DNA of 9,474 nt from Clostridia bacterium (GCA_017462445.1 JAFTRB010000108.1:1-9474); one strand, 5' to 3'; counted from the stretch's first letter, positions 1-7,305 are shown. Numbers and translations: made by a program. Notes: generated by a model not told the origin, from the sequence alone.

Positions 1-4
1 TGAA

Positions 5-2962
5 TTAGCCCTTGGTGAGGAAGCCATCGCGGAAGGCCTCGAGGTATTTGAACATTTTGCCACCGATGGAGTCAAATTTGACATAGATGTAGTTCTTTGG
101 CTTATCTATGTATGTGACCTTTCCTCTGCCAAATTTCTTGTGGGTAACAAACATACCCTTGGTTACACCGGGGTCGGGGATTTCGGTTGGCTGTGGCTTC
201 TCTATTACGATATGTATTCCCTCGGGGCTTGGCGCGACGCTTTGGTCGGGCTTGGTTTCGCTCTGCTTGGGGGTGGGTTCTTGTGCAGGCTGTGTGCCAA
301 TGTCGGTTGTTCCCTTTTTCGTTCTGCCCTTCTCGGTGGATTGCTCCGGCTTTGGCTCTGTGCTTACAGGAACAGCAACAATAGGCTCGCCACCCGAGGT
401 CGTGCGCAGACCGCTGGTAAGCGTTTCCTGCTGACTGGCAAACAGGCGGTCATATTCTTCCCTTCTGATAACGGTATCCCAGCCACCGACAGCCTCGTCT
501 CTATGCTTGTCAATTCCTGTATAGGAGAGACTTGCATCCTCGTAGCGCTTGAACTTGAATATTGCATCATTCATCCTTGTAGGGTTGAAGAGGTTTAGCG
601 AACAGAGCAACTCAAAGTCGGTGACACTTAAGCCTGTTACATTCTTGAATAGCCCGGGCTCGAGCTGGGTAATTACATCGTGGAGAGAGCGCTCACGGAA
701 GTCGGTGAGATACATAAATATAGGTATTCTTGTGGCAAACTTGATAAGCTTTTCCTGTATCTGCTTGCGCATCGATTTTGCCTTCTTTTCCTCGTCAGTA
801 AGCTCCTTTTTCTCCTCGGGGGTAAGCTTTTTCTCCCTCTCCTTTTTTGCCTTTTTGACCGCCTCGGACTTGTTGATTATCGTCTCAATATCCTTGTTGA
901 GTGAGCGGAAGCCCTCTATACTCATAAGAGCTGCCATAGCGTCCGGGTTATCCATCAGCTTCTTTAGGGTATCGTTGTCAACATTGACAAGGAGGGCGGA
1001 CTCCCAACGGCGTGCTAAAAGTGTGGCGCTTGTGCCTGCGAGAGCGATATCCAGGACATCCTGGGCAGAAATCTCGGTCATCTTGCTGCCGTCATAGGCA
1101 AGGACGGGCAGGAAGCGAATAAAGTCGGCAACCTTCTTCTCGGGGTTGGACTCGTTGACATCCAGGCTACAGGAGTAGTCGGAAATCTGGCGCAACGCCC
1201 TGTCGAGGGCGAAGTCGAATATGTAGCACTCCCTTTTTAAAATCTCGCGCTCGCCATGGGAATTGGTGTATTCCCAAGGGGATTGAACACGGAAGGCGGT
1301 CTGGAAATAGGTCTCGGGTGACTTGAGGTTACGGAGCATAAACACGCCTGTCCAGGGCCTTACCGTTACACCTGTGGTAAGCTTGCCACAGGAGAGGGTT
1401 ATGGTCTTGCTCTCCAGGGGGTCTGCCATAGCCTTTTGCACAGGCTCGAGGGCGTCAAGACCGATACCCGCGCTTGTTCCGGCGCAGACAACAATCTTGT
1501 AATCGTGGTAGAAGGTGTTCTGCCTCTCGGAGAGGAGGTTTGCCATTGCCTGGCAGGAGGCAACATTTGGCAGAAACCAAAGGGTGTGGGTAAGGACAGA
1601 CAGGAGCCTTGCATCGTTGTATGGCATTGGCGGGCGATTGCTACCCAGCTTTAGCTCGTCAACTGCCCCGGGCATATATGCGCCACGAATGAGGTCGAGC
1701 CACCTCTGTACCTCGTTCTTATAGACGAATGTGGCGTCCTTGCCTTTCCCCTTAGCGGAGAAGAATACATTCAGGTCAAACTCGTTGAACTCGCCCTGCA
1801 TTGCAATGTGCCGAATACTGTCGGGTATGCGATAGGTCAGCATTACCATCCTGGGCAGAGCCTCGTAGGGGTTGCCCGAGCCTATCCATTCCTCCTTCGC
1901 CCTCTGCTCGTCCGAGTAGGTCCAATTGTATATTTGCTCCTCGATGAACTCGCCCGAGTTGATAGCACGGAAGGGTGTGCCCGAGAGGAAAAGGTAATGG
2001 AAGGCGGTTATGGGGAGGAAGGTCTCGTTGTAGGCGTTGTCCGCCTCGTTCTTTTTGTATGCCTCGGCATCGAAGTCGGCATCGCTCTCCTCGTCCATAT
2101 CCTCAAAGAGCTTCTTTGCGTTCTCTCGCCAGGCACCGAAGTGGTATTCGTCAAAGATTACCAAATCCCAATTTACAAGATGGATAAACTCGTTCTTTGC
2201 CTTAATTCCTCCGTTGTCGTTGGTGCCAAGGAGGTCCTGGAAGGAGCCAAAGACAACAAGGGGCTTGTGAAAATCGGTAGCGGCAAATATTTGGTCCATT
2301 GTTTTTCCCGAGTTGTGGGCATCCTTGTTGGAGATGAACTGCCAGCCCTCAAAATCCACATGCGAAAGCAGGTCATCGCTCCAGGCGGACTCAACAGCAG
2401 GCTTGAAGGTTAGGACAAGTATCTTTGTAAAGCCCATCTTCTTTGCCAATTGGTAGGCGGCAAAGGTCTTGCCAAAGCGCATCTTGGCATTCCAGAGGAA
2501 CTTGGGCGTTCTGTCTGGGAACTCTCGCTTTGCCATTTTGAAATAATTAATTGTCTGCTCTACTGCCCGATATTGCTCGGGGCGCATAGAGAAGGTCTCG
2601 GTCCTCTCGTCAAGGCGAATTCCGGTCTTAAGCTCTCTTATTGCTACAATAACATCCTGGACCGTACACTTAAACCACTCGTTCTTTTTGTCTATCGGGA
2701 GGTTCTTGAAGCCCTTGCGGCGGAGTATTCTATGTACGCTCTTGTCGGTGAAGGAGATGCCGTCCTTCCTCATAGCCGACTCCTGGTGGAGTATTTGGTG
2801 TGGAACATGAACCGCGCCAATCTGCTCCTCTATTCTGATTTCGGCACTTCTGTCGGTGTAGCCAACCTTTATATAGCCCTCGTGAGATTGCACCCCGACA
2901 AGCTTGTACACATATATTGTCGGGTTAACCTCGGGGCGTTGGGTGAAGAATTGTTTGGTCAT
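5..2962 (-). CDS. T5orf172/GIY-YIG-like nuclease fused to DEAH-type helicase (putative restriction/translocation subunit)
   Basis: Probable DNA-cleaving and DNA-translocating subunit of the restriction-like operon. Numbering is from the ATG at 2962. Residues 16-95 look like a T5orf172/GIY-YIG fold: IYVYKL (16-21), YIKVGYTD (30-37), Arg43 and NEWF with Glu95 as the putative metal-binding acid. The superfamily 2 motor follows: Walker A-like KMRFGKT (160-166), DEYH (271-274), SGTPF (327-331), TTGVTVRPW (529-537) and a degenerate motif VI, QTAFRVQSPW (554-563). Next come a Lys/Glu-rich, probably coiled-coil stretch (about 696-741), a Pro/Thr/Gln-rich linker (about 856-931) and a C-terminal GMFVTHKKFGRGKV segment resembling the Tudor/SH3-like tail of UvrD/PcrA helicases. 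Start choice: an in-frame GTG at 2989 has no Shine-Dalgarno; the ATG at 2962 has AAAGGA about 13 nt upstream, a slightly long spacing. The gene starts 36 nt after the HEPN-like gene. Domain names rest on motif recognition; a role in restriction is inference from context. Confidence 0.85.
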   Translation of the reverse strand: MTKQFFTQRPEVNPTIYVYKLVGVQSHEGYIKVGYTDRSAEIRIEEQIGAVHVPHQILHQESAMRKDGISFTDKSVHRILRRKGFKNLPIDKKNEWFKCTVQDVIVAIRELKTGIRLDERTETFSMRPEQYRAVEQTINYFKMAKREFPDRTPKFLWNAKMRFGKTFAAYQLAKKMGFTKILVLTFKPAVESAWSDDLLSHVDFEGWQFISNKDAHNSGKTMDQIFAATDFHKPLVVFGSFQDLLGTNDNGGIKAKNEFIHLVNWDLVIFDEYHFGAWRENAKKLFEDMDEESDADFDAEAYKKNEADNAYNETFLPITAFHYLFLSGTPFRAINSGEFIEEQIYNWTYSDEQRAKEEWIGSGNPYEALPRMVMLTYRIPDSIRHIAMQGEFNEFDLNVFFSAKGKGKDATFVYKNEVQRWLDLIRGAYMPGAVDELKLGSNRPPMPYNDARLLSVLTHTLWFLPNVASCQAMANLLSERQNTFYHDYKIVVCAGTSAGIGLDALEPVQKAMADPLESKTITLSCGKLTTGVTVRPWTGVFMLRNLKSPETYFQTAFRVQSPWEYTNSHGEREILKRECYIFDFALDRALRQISDYSCSLDVNESNPEKKVADFIRFLPVLAYDGSKMTEISAQDVLDIALAGTSATLLARRWESALLVNVDNDTLKKLMDNPDAMAALMSIEGFRSLNKDIETIINKSEAVKKAKKEREKKLTPEEKKELTDEEKKAKSMRKQIQEKLIKFATRIPIFMYLTDFRERSLHDVITQLEPGLFKNVTGLSVTDFELLCSLNLFNPTRMNDAIFKFKRYEDASLSYTGIDKHRDEAVGGWDTVIRREEYDRLFASQQETLTSGLRTTSGGEPIVAVPVSTEPKPEQSTEKGRTKKGTTDIGTQPAQEPTPKQSETKPDQSVAPSPEGIHIVIEKPQPTEIPDPGVTKGMFVTHKKFGRGKVTYIDKPKNYIYVKFDSIGGKMFKYLEAFRDGFLTKG

Positions 2963-2998
2963 TAAAACGCAATAGTCCTTTCCATTCACATAAAGAAA

Positions 2999-3538
2999 TT
3001 ATTCTAAATCGTCTTTTAAAAATGAGTAAAGTTCTAGAAGAACGCGGTCTAAAAGATTTGCAATTTCGCCATCTTTTATTTCTATATCTTCTGTAAACTT
3101 ATGCCATCTATTGTTTATCTTTATTCTAATGTGTATTAAATCGTTTAATGCCTTACGCTCATTTTGTTCAATAACCGTATCAAAAACAACTCTATCCATT
3201 TCATGAACATAATTGTTTCTAAGGTTTCTCAACACCTGGATTGTTTGATAATCTTGTTCTGTAATTAATTCAAAGTTCTTCGCCCAATAGAATAAAGATA
3301 ATGTTCTATCTAGCTTTTTTCCATTATCAGTTGCATGAAAAACTTCTTTATCGTACACACTAATTTTATCGCTTGCAACGACAAAATCAAATCCTACTGT
3401 TGGTATGGTTGCATCTACATATGGAAACTTAGAATACTTTTTTAATGTAGAAATCAAATTTTCAAAAAGCAACACATAAAAAGAAATAAAAACCAATCTA
3501 GATTTATATTCATTAAATATCTCTTCGTATCGTTCCAT
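2999..3538 (-). CDS. HEPN-like helical protein of unknown function
   Basis: I do not recognise a specific family. The 179-aa product looks all-helical and contains RNLRNNYVHEM (104-114), in which R107-NNYV-H112 fits the R-x4-6-H signature of HEPN RNases and of the related DUF4145/MltR-like helical proteins. HEPN proteins are common as toxins or RNA-cleaving effectors in defence loci, but some are catalytically inert scaffolds, so RNase activity here is only a hypothesis. An in-frame GTG at 3544 overlaps the methyltransferase stop; the ATG at 3538 is preferred because GGAG (3544-3547) lies 5 nt upstream. That ATG begins 2 nt after the upstream stop, so translation is probably coupled. No signal peptide or membrane segment is convincing, although residues 14-30 are hydrophobic. 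The gene is clearly more AT-rich than the helicase gene downstream (18 G+C in the 60 bases 3001-3060), matching the 3' part of the methyltransferase gene. Confidence 0.72.
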   Translation of the reverse strand: MERYEEIFNEYKSRLVFISFYVLLFENLISTLKKYSKFPYVDATIPTVGFDFVVASDKISVYDKEVFHATDNGKKLDRTLSLFYWAKNFELITEQDYQTIQVLRNLRNNYVHEMDRVVFDTVIEQNERKALNDLIHIRIKINNRWHKFTEDIEIKDGEIANLLDRVLLELYSFLKDDLE

Positions 3539-3540
3539 TT

Positions 3541-5079
3541 TCACTCCATAGGCTTTATCATCGATTCAATAAAATCAATTTCTTCTTGGGTTAGTCCGTA
3601 CTTGGCGTATAATTCTTCGTCAGTCCAAGGCTTGCTGAAATCTAAAAGAGGTACATAGTGGTACACAGATTTTGAAGCTCCTTGATCCTGCTTTCTTATT
3701 GCAACCAAGGTTCTAAAGAACTTCGTGCACAGATATTTATAAGCATTTTCTGCTTGCTCTCTTGTTTCAAAAGGTGCAAATTCAATAAAAGTTTCGGTAC
3801 AGATTTCACCAGGATTGGCTACGATAGGAGAACTCGGCAAATCGTCATAAGAACCTATTCCCCAGTTTCGAGTAATGAATATTTTGTAATTATTAACGTT
3901 AGAGTTTTTTGTTGGCAATGGATAATCTTTAGGAATATACCTATATGTTCTTTTGAGATTTTCCAATCCAACAATACTATAACCGTCTTTTATTGGTGAT
4001 GTGCTCATAGTTGGTAAACCATACTTACCTGGATTCTTAAACACATCACCTCTTAAACCATACGGCTTCATTGACGAGGCAATTGTTTCAAATGAAACGA
4101 AGTTAGAACCTAAAACCTTGTTTTTTATTGAAATCAATCTGTCATCCCTAATATATATTTCATCTCCTGGCTCAACAAGATATCTAAATGATTCTCTTAT
4201 CTGCTTATTAGCATGACGAAAAACTTGGCATTTCCCTTCGTATTTATTATCGTATAAAAAGTAACATACACCACCTTTAATTTCTACTCCATTAAAACAG
4301 TCTGTGGCATCTGCAAAATCGTGTAATACCTTTATGTGCTTATCAAAAATCATAGTTTTTCTAAACTCATCTAGACCTCTTCCGCCGGTCATCCAACGCG
4401 CCGGACTAATCATTGTTAAGTATTGTGGCTGTAGTTTTTTTGCTTGTTCAACAAATTCATGATAAATAGGTACTGCACTTGCTTGTGCGCCCCCATCACT
4501 CAACTGATACGGCGGATTCCCTATAATTACATCAAATTTCATATCAAAAATATCCTCAAGTTTTGTAGTATGTATGAACTCGTAGGCGTGGGTTTCCAGT
4601 TCCTCGCCTCGGTCATACTGCTCCTTGTTTGCGCCACAGTAGATACACTTTCCGTCCTGCCAGGTGTGGCTTATACGCTTGTAGCGAATATTGCCCTGGG
4701 GGTTATCGAATTTTGTAACCGAGTATTCGCTGTTCGGGTACTTGGAGCAATAGATGCCACGGCGAGTAAGCAGGCTGGTTAGCTCGGTTATGGCTATGCC
4801 AAAGAGCTGCTTGTGGAAGATGTGGTCTACCCTAGCCTGGAGGTCGGGAATCTGCTTTTCAAGACCTACGAGGAGCCTTTTTGCAATCTCACGGAGGAAA
4901 ACTCCGGTCTTGCAGGCAGGGTCAAGGAAGGTGGTATCCGGACTTTGGAACAGCTCCTGTGGGAGCATATCAAGCATTTGGTTTACTACCTCGGGTGGGG
5001 TGAATACCTCATCGTTGGAGAGGTTTGCAAGACAGGATAATACATCCGGGTTATACACATTGTTGAAAAGTTCAGCCAT
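3541..5079 (-). CDS. Eco57I-like adenine-N6 DNA methyltransferase, NPPY type
   Basis: Modification enzyme expected to transfer a methyl group from SAM to adenine N6 in a specific DNA site. In the 512-aa product, EVFTPPEVVNQMLDML (24-39) and FLDPACKTGVFL (51-62) form the SAM-binding motif I, with Lys in place of the usual first Gly of DPACGSG. NPPY (188-191, bases 4507-4518) is catalytic motif IV. Between them, C111, H138 and C145-IYC148 could bind a metal. The C-terminal half, about 227-480, should be the target recognition domain. The chosen ATG at 5079 has a strong AGGAGGG 9 nt upstream; the frame stays open to 5136, but that extension lies inside the preceding gene. The start overlaps that gene's stop by 8 nt (ATGGCTGA), implying coupled translation. 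Composition changes within the gene: bases above about 4570 resemble the GC-richer neighbours, while those below are AT-rich. A type II/III-like methyltransferase is well supported; target site and partners are not known. Confidence 0.88.
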   Translation of the reverse strand: MAELFNNVYNPDVLSCLANLSNDEVFTPPEVVNQMLDMLPQELFQSPDTTFLDPACKTGVFLREIAKRLLVGLEKQIPDLQARVDHIFHKQLFGIAITELTSLLTRRGIYCSKYPNSEYSVTKFDNPQGNIRYKRISHTWQDGKCIYCGANKEQYDRGEELETHAYEFIHTTKLEDIFDMKFDVIIGNPPYQLSDGGAQASAVPIYHEFVEQAKKLQPQYLTMISPARWMTGGRGLDEFRKTMIFDKHIKVLHDFADATDCFNGVEIKGGVCYFLYDNKYEGKCQVFRHANKQIRESFRYLVEPGDEIYIRDDRLISIKNKVLGSNFVSFETIASSMKPYGLRGDVFKNPGKYGLPTMSTSPIKDGYSIVGLENLKRTYRYIPKDYPLPTKNSNVNNYKIFITRNWGIGSYDDLPSSPIVANPGEICTETFIEFAPFETREQAENAYKYLCTKFFRTLVAIRKQDQGASKSVYHYVPLLDFSKPWTDEELYAKYGLTQEEIDFIESMIKPME

Positions 5080-5797
5080 TTTCGGACACCCTCCTATAAT
5101 GAATTGGTTCAAATTCCTCCACCGGCTTTGGCACAAGCTCGTTGGTGATGGGATCTATCATCCAGTTATCCTGCCCCATTGCGTCATCGGCAAATATGGA
5201 AAACTGGGTATCATACATCGAGCCGTCAGAATTCTCCTTAAGCAGGACATCAAAGCGGTAATCCCTTCTTTTAAGCATTGGCCCTGTGACAAATGCCCAC
5301 TCGGGGAATATAATCGGCTTGTCGGTATCGTTGCCCTCGCCGTCAACACACATCATAGAGAGGGCGTTGCCGAGTACGATATTCTTGGAGAGGATATATT
5401 TAACCGCCTCTCTCGCCTCGTCATTGGCATCCCTGCCACAGTTCCTTGTATATTCGCTATTCCATATAGCAAACATCCTCTCCCTGCAAGCCAGGACATT
5501 GTCCATCATTATATCGATGCCGTATATGCTTGTTATGGCTAGGACGGAGTTTTGCTCATATTCGTAGCTGCTCTTTTTGTAATTCTTCTTTACTGTTTCA
5601 AGCTTCCTTGCCAGGATTTCGGCAAGGAAAGCTCCCTCGCCACAGGCGGGCTCGAGGAAACGGCTGTCTATCCTTTCGCACTCGTCCTTAACCAGGTCGC
5701 ACATAGCCTTGACCTCCCTTTCGGCGGTAAAGACCTCACCACGGTCGCGGACTCGTTCCTTTGACTTTGTTTGGCTATTATCCATTGATTTTTCCAT
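5072..5797 (-). CDS. Short DNA methyltransferase-like protein lacking the NPPY motif
   Basis: A 241-aa protein with the SAM-binding half of an N6-adenine methyltransferase. GEVFTAEREVKAMCDLV (20-36) matches the helix that precedes motif I in type I/Eco57I enzymes, FLEPACGEGAFL (47-58) is motif I, YGIDIMMDNV (92-101) is motif II-like and IVLGNAL (140-146) motif III-like. There is no D/N-P-P-Y motif IV: after RFDVLL (181-186), where related enzymes continue to NPPY, the chain turns to a short Asp/Glu-rich tail. It is much shorter than a complete enzyme of this class, which needs a target recognition domain. The intact frame and the 8-nt overlap with the next methyltransferase argue for a retained partner subunit, not decay. 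Neither possible start (ATG 5797 or ATG 5785) has a strong Shine-Dalgarno; a weak GGAAA precedes the second. It is the first gene of the operon. The partner role is inference. Confidence 0.8.
   Translation of the reverse strand: MEKSMDNSQTKSKERVRDRGEVFTAEREVKAMCDLVKDECERIDSRFLEPACGEGAFLAEILARKLETVKKNYKKSSYEYEQNSVLAITSIYGIDIMMDNVLACRERMFAIWNSEYTRNCGRDANDEAREAVKYILSKNIVLGNALSMMCVDGEGNDTDKPIIFPEWAFVTGPMLKRRDYRFDVLLKENSDGSMYDTQFSIFADDAMGQDNWMIDPITNELVPKPVEEFEPIHYRRVSENG
5089..5095 (-). promoter_or_regulatory. Strong Shine-Dalgarno deciding the start of the second methyltransferase
   Basis: On the minus strand AGGAGGG lies 9 nt upstream of the ATG at 5079. It sits inside the last codons of the preceding gene. 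It supports initiation at 5079 over the longer open frame and points to co-translation of the two methyltransferase-like proteins. Confidence 0.85.
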
Positions 5798-5841
5798 TCA
5801 ATATTTGATGAATTTTTTGCATATTCACCGGTGCGAAAAAG

Positions 5842-5864
5842 ACGCTTAATATGATATTAGGCGT
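5842..5864. promoter_or_regulatory. 23-bp near-perfect palindrome, candidate operator or recombinase site
   Basis: The left half ACGCTTAATAT and the right half ATATTAGGCGT flank a central base; 10 of the 11 arm positions pair. It lies 45 nt upstream of the first operon gene. A centre-symmetric site in this place is typical of a dimeric repressor operator, for example a restriction-modification controller, but no small helix-turn-helix gene is visible in the window. The core AATATCATATTA recurs at 6026-6037 over the end of the integrase gene, so integrase binding is the main alternative. Confidence 0.5.
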
Positions 5865-5934
5865 ATTTTTTGGAGCTATCGAAGGGAAAATGTTGGAAAA
5901 AAGTTCACCTAAAAGTGTTATTTGTACAGATTAA

Positions 5935-5975
5935 GGGGCAGATGGAGTTAATTTTCCCCATCTGCCCCTCTTTTT
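5935..5975 (+). terminator. Strong intrinsic terminator, plus strand
   Basis: A perfect 11-bp stem, GGGGCAGATGG (5935-5945) with CCATCTGCCCC (5958-5968), closes a 12-nt loop and is followed by TCTTTTT (5969-5975). The U-tract exists only in plus-strand RNA; read on the minus strand the stem is followed by only UUAAUCU. It is therefore a poor terminator for the minus-strand integrase, yet no plus-strand gene precedes it. Confidence 0.72.
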
Positions 5976-6029
5976 GGTTGACTTTTTATGCAGAAACAGT
6001 TATAATAAATATGTATTGTTCACCCAATA

Positions 6030-6944
6030 TCATATTAGATGTACACCCGTGAAGAGCTTGCCTAGGCGGTTCATTTGCTCCTTTTTGTGCTCCATCAGAG
6101 AGTGGGCATAGCGGTTCAGGGTGACGGTGGCGTTCTTGTGTCCTAAGATTTCAGAAAGAGTTTTTACATCCATCCCACATTCGATGGCGCGCGTGGCAAA
6201 GGTATGCCTTAGGCTATGCGTTCCTCGGTGTGGGATGTTTAGCTTTTTCAGGAGAAGCTCGAAGGAGCGCTGGTAGGAGCGAACGCCGACAGGCTTACCT
6301 CGGCTCTCTATTACATAAGGGGATTTGCTTTGCTTTTTCATCTCCTTTAATAGGGGGATAAGCTGGCGAGGAATTGGGACGATACGGCGGGAGGAGGCGG
6401 TCTTGGGCGAGGAGGTCTTTCTGCCCTCCTTTGAATCGTAGGCGGTCTTGGTAACAGAGAGGGTTGCCGTGAGGAGGTCAAGGTCGGTCCACTCCAGGGC
6501 GAGAAGCTCGCCAACGCGAATGCCTGTGTAGAGCATAAGAAGAATGCCGAGCATTTTCGGCTTTTTTGTTTTTTCAAGCGATTGCTCAATCAATCTCTGC
6601 TCCTCCTTGGTAAAGGCAGAGATTTTGCGCTCCTCGGTGCGTGGGCGCTTGATTTTGTCAGCGAGGTAGGCTTGTGTAAGCCCTGTGGCAAAGGCGGTTT
6701 TTAATGCGCCCTGGAGGACGGTTATAACCGAGTTTATGGTTGATTTTGAGAGGGGCTTGTCCCCCTGCTCCAGGGCGGAGACCAGGGCTTGAAGGGTTAT
6801 GGGTGTGATGCTTTCAAGCTGCTCTTCTCCTATGTGCCTTGTGATGTGGGTGGCTAGTCCACGGTATGCCTCGGCGGTGCGAGGCTTGGATATCGGGGTT
6901 ACATAGTTTTGTAGCCAGGATTGTAGCCAGGTTGTAATGGTCAT
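6030..6944 (-). CDS. Tyrosine recombinase (phage/ICE-type integrase)
   Basis: A complete 304-aa site-specific recombinase that cuts and rejoins DNA through a 3'-phosphotyrosyl intermediate. The N-terminal part, about 1-100, is the SAM-like core-binding domain (WLQNYV, AYRGLATHI, STINSVITVLQGAL). The catalytic domain carries the full residue set: R143 in TGIRVGELL, K181 in SPKT, H243 and R246 in HSLRHTFA, H269 in LGHK and the nucleophile Y279 in LNRYAH. There is no obvious N-terminal arm-binding (AP2-like) extension, so it is shorter than Tn916-type integrases. The ATG at 6944 is supported by AAAGGA about 6 nt upstream. It is transcribed in the same direction as the methyltransferase operon, about 230 nt upstream of it, and lies between the operon and a repeat cluster next to proS. 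It may have mobilised the island; no excisionase, relaxase or phage gene is in the window. Confidence 0.93.
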   Translation of the reverse strand: MTITTWLQSWLQNYVTPISKPRTAEAYRGLATHITRHIGEEQLESITPITLQALVSALEQGDKPLSKSTINSVITVLQGALKTAFATGLTQAYLADKIKRPRTEERKISAFTKEEQRLIEQSLEKTKKPKMLGILLMLYTGIRVGELLALEWTDLDLLTATLSVTKTAYDSKEGRKTSSPKTASSRRIVPIPRQLIPLLKEMKKQSKSPYVIESRGKPVGVRSYQRSFELLLKKLNIPHRGTHSLRHTFATRAIECGMDVKTLSEILGHKNATVTLNRYAHSLMEHKKEQMNRLGKLFTGVHLI

Positions 6945-6981
6945 GTTTGTTCCTTTCGTGGTTAGTGATTAGTTTTTAAAG

Positions 6982-7001
6982 CCTTCCCCTTGAGGGGAAG
7001 G
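6982..7001. repeat. CCTTCCCC/GGGGAAGG hairpin, left arm
   Basis: A perfect 8-bp stem with a TTGA loop. On the minus strand it is followed by CTTTAAAAA and then the integrase ribosome binding site, so it could act as a weak terminator or 5' structure ahead of the integrase. The same hairpin is at 7391-7410. Confidence 0.6.
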
Positions 7002-7071
7002 TGGCACGAGCCTGCGAGTGACGGATGAGGTGTCTGCAAAAGCAAGATTACCCACTAAGCAAGCCCAGCCC

Positions 7072-7159
7072 GTGTCATCCTGAGTGAGCGAATGCGAATC
7101 GAAGCTTTGCGTAACGCAGGCGGAGCAAAGCCGAGCCACCGCAGGCGGCGAAGGGATCT
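7072..7159 (+). repeat. GTGTCATCCTGAG-family repeat, copy 1 (expanded)
   Basis: It starts GTGTCATCCTGAG and ends AAGGGATCT, the two ends of a widespread intergenic repeat. The middle is longer than in the other copies and contains CGCAGGCGG twice, suggesting an internal expansion or insertion. Confidence 0.6.
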
Positions 7160-7206
7160 GGAAGGAATAGATGTACCCTTCCTCTCTTACATCCTGCGTT
7201 AGAAGG

Positions 7207-7238
7207 AAGAGATCCTTCACTGCGTTCAGGATGACACA
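7207..7238 (-). repeat. GTGTCATCCTGA-family repeat, copy 2 (short)
   Basis: A short copy inverted relative to copy 1, running AAGAGATCCTTCA to CAGGATGACACA on the plus strand. It may pair with copy 1 to fold the middle of the element. Confidence 0.6.
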
Positions 7239-7262
7239 GTGGGTTCATAATGCCGCCACTCC

Positions 7263-7305
7263 AAAGAGATCCTTCGACTTCACTCCGTTTCGCTCAGGAT
7301 GACAC
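7263..7305 (-). repeat. GTGTCATCCTGAG-family repeat, copy 3
   Basis: Same orientation as copy 2, beginning AAAGAGATCCTTCGAC and ending CTCAGGATGACAC on the plus strand. Of the three copies it is closest to the usual form of this repeat. Confidence 0.6.

Noticed and set aside
1808..2413. 201-codon plus-strand open frame within the helicase gene
   Set aside because: Antisense shadow of conserved helicase motifs, with no family-like sequence.
4754..5542. 262-codon plus-strand open frame across both methyltransferase genes
   Set aside because: Antisense to two frames with clear methyltransferase motifs and spanning their junction; no independent support.
5870..6052. 60-codon plus-strand open frame between operon and integrase
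   Set aside because: It runs through the terminator hairpin and into the integrase 3' end and has no good Shine-Dalgarno at a suitable distance.
6969..7220. 83-codon minus-strand open frame ahead of the integrase
   Set aside because: It is made almost entirely of the two intergenic repeat families and has no domain-like sequence.
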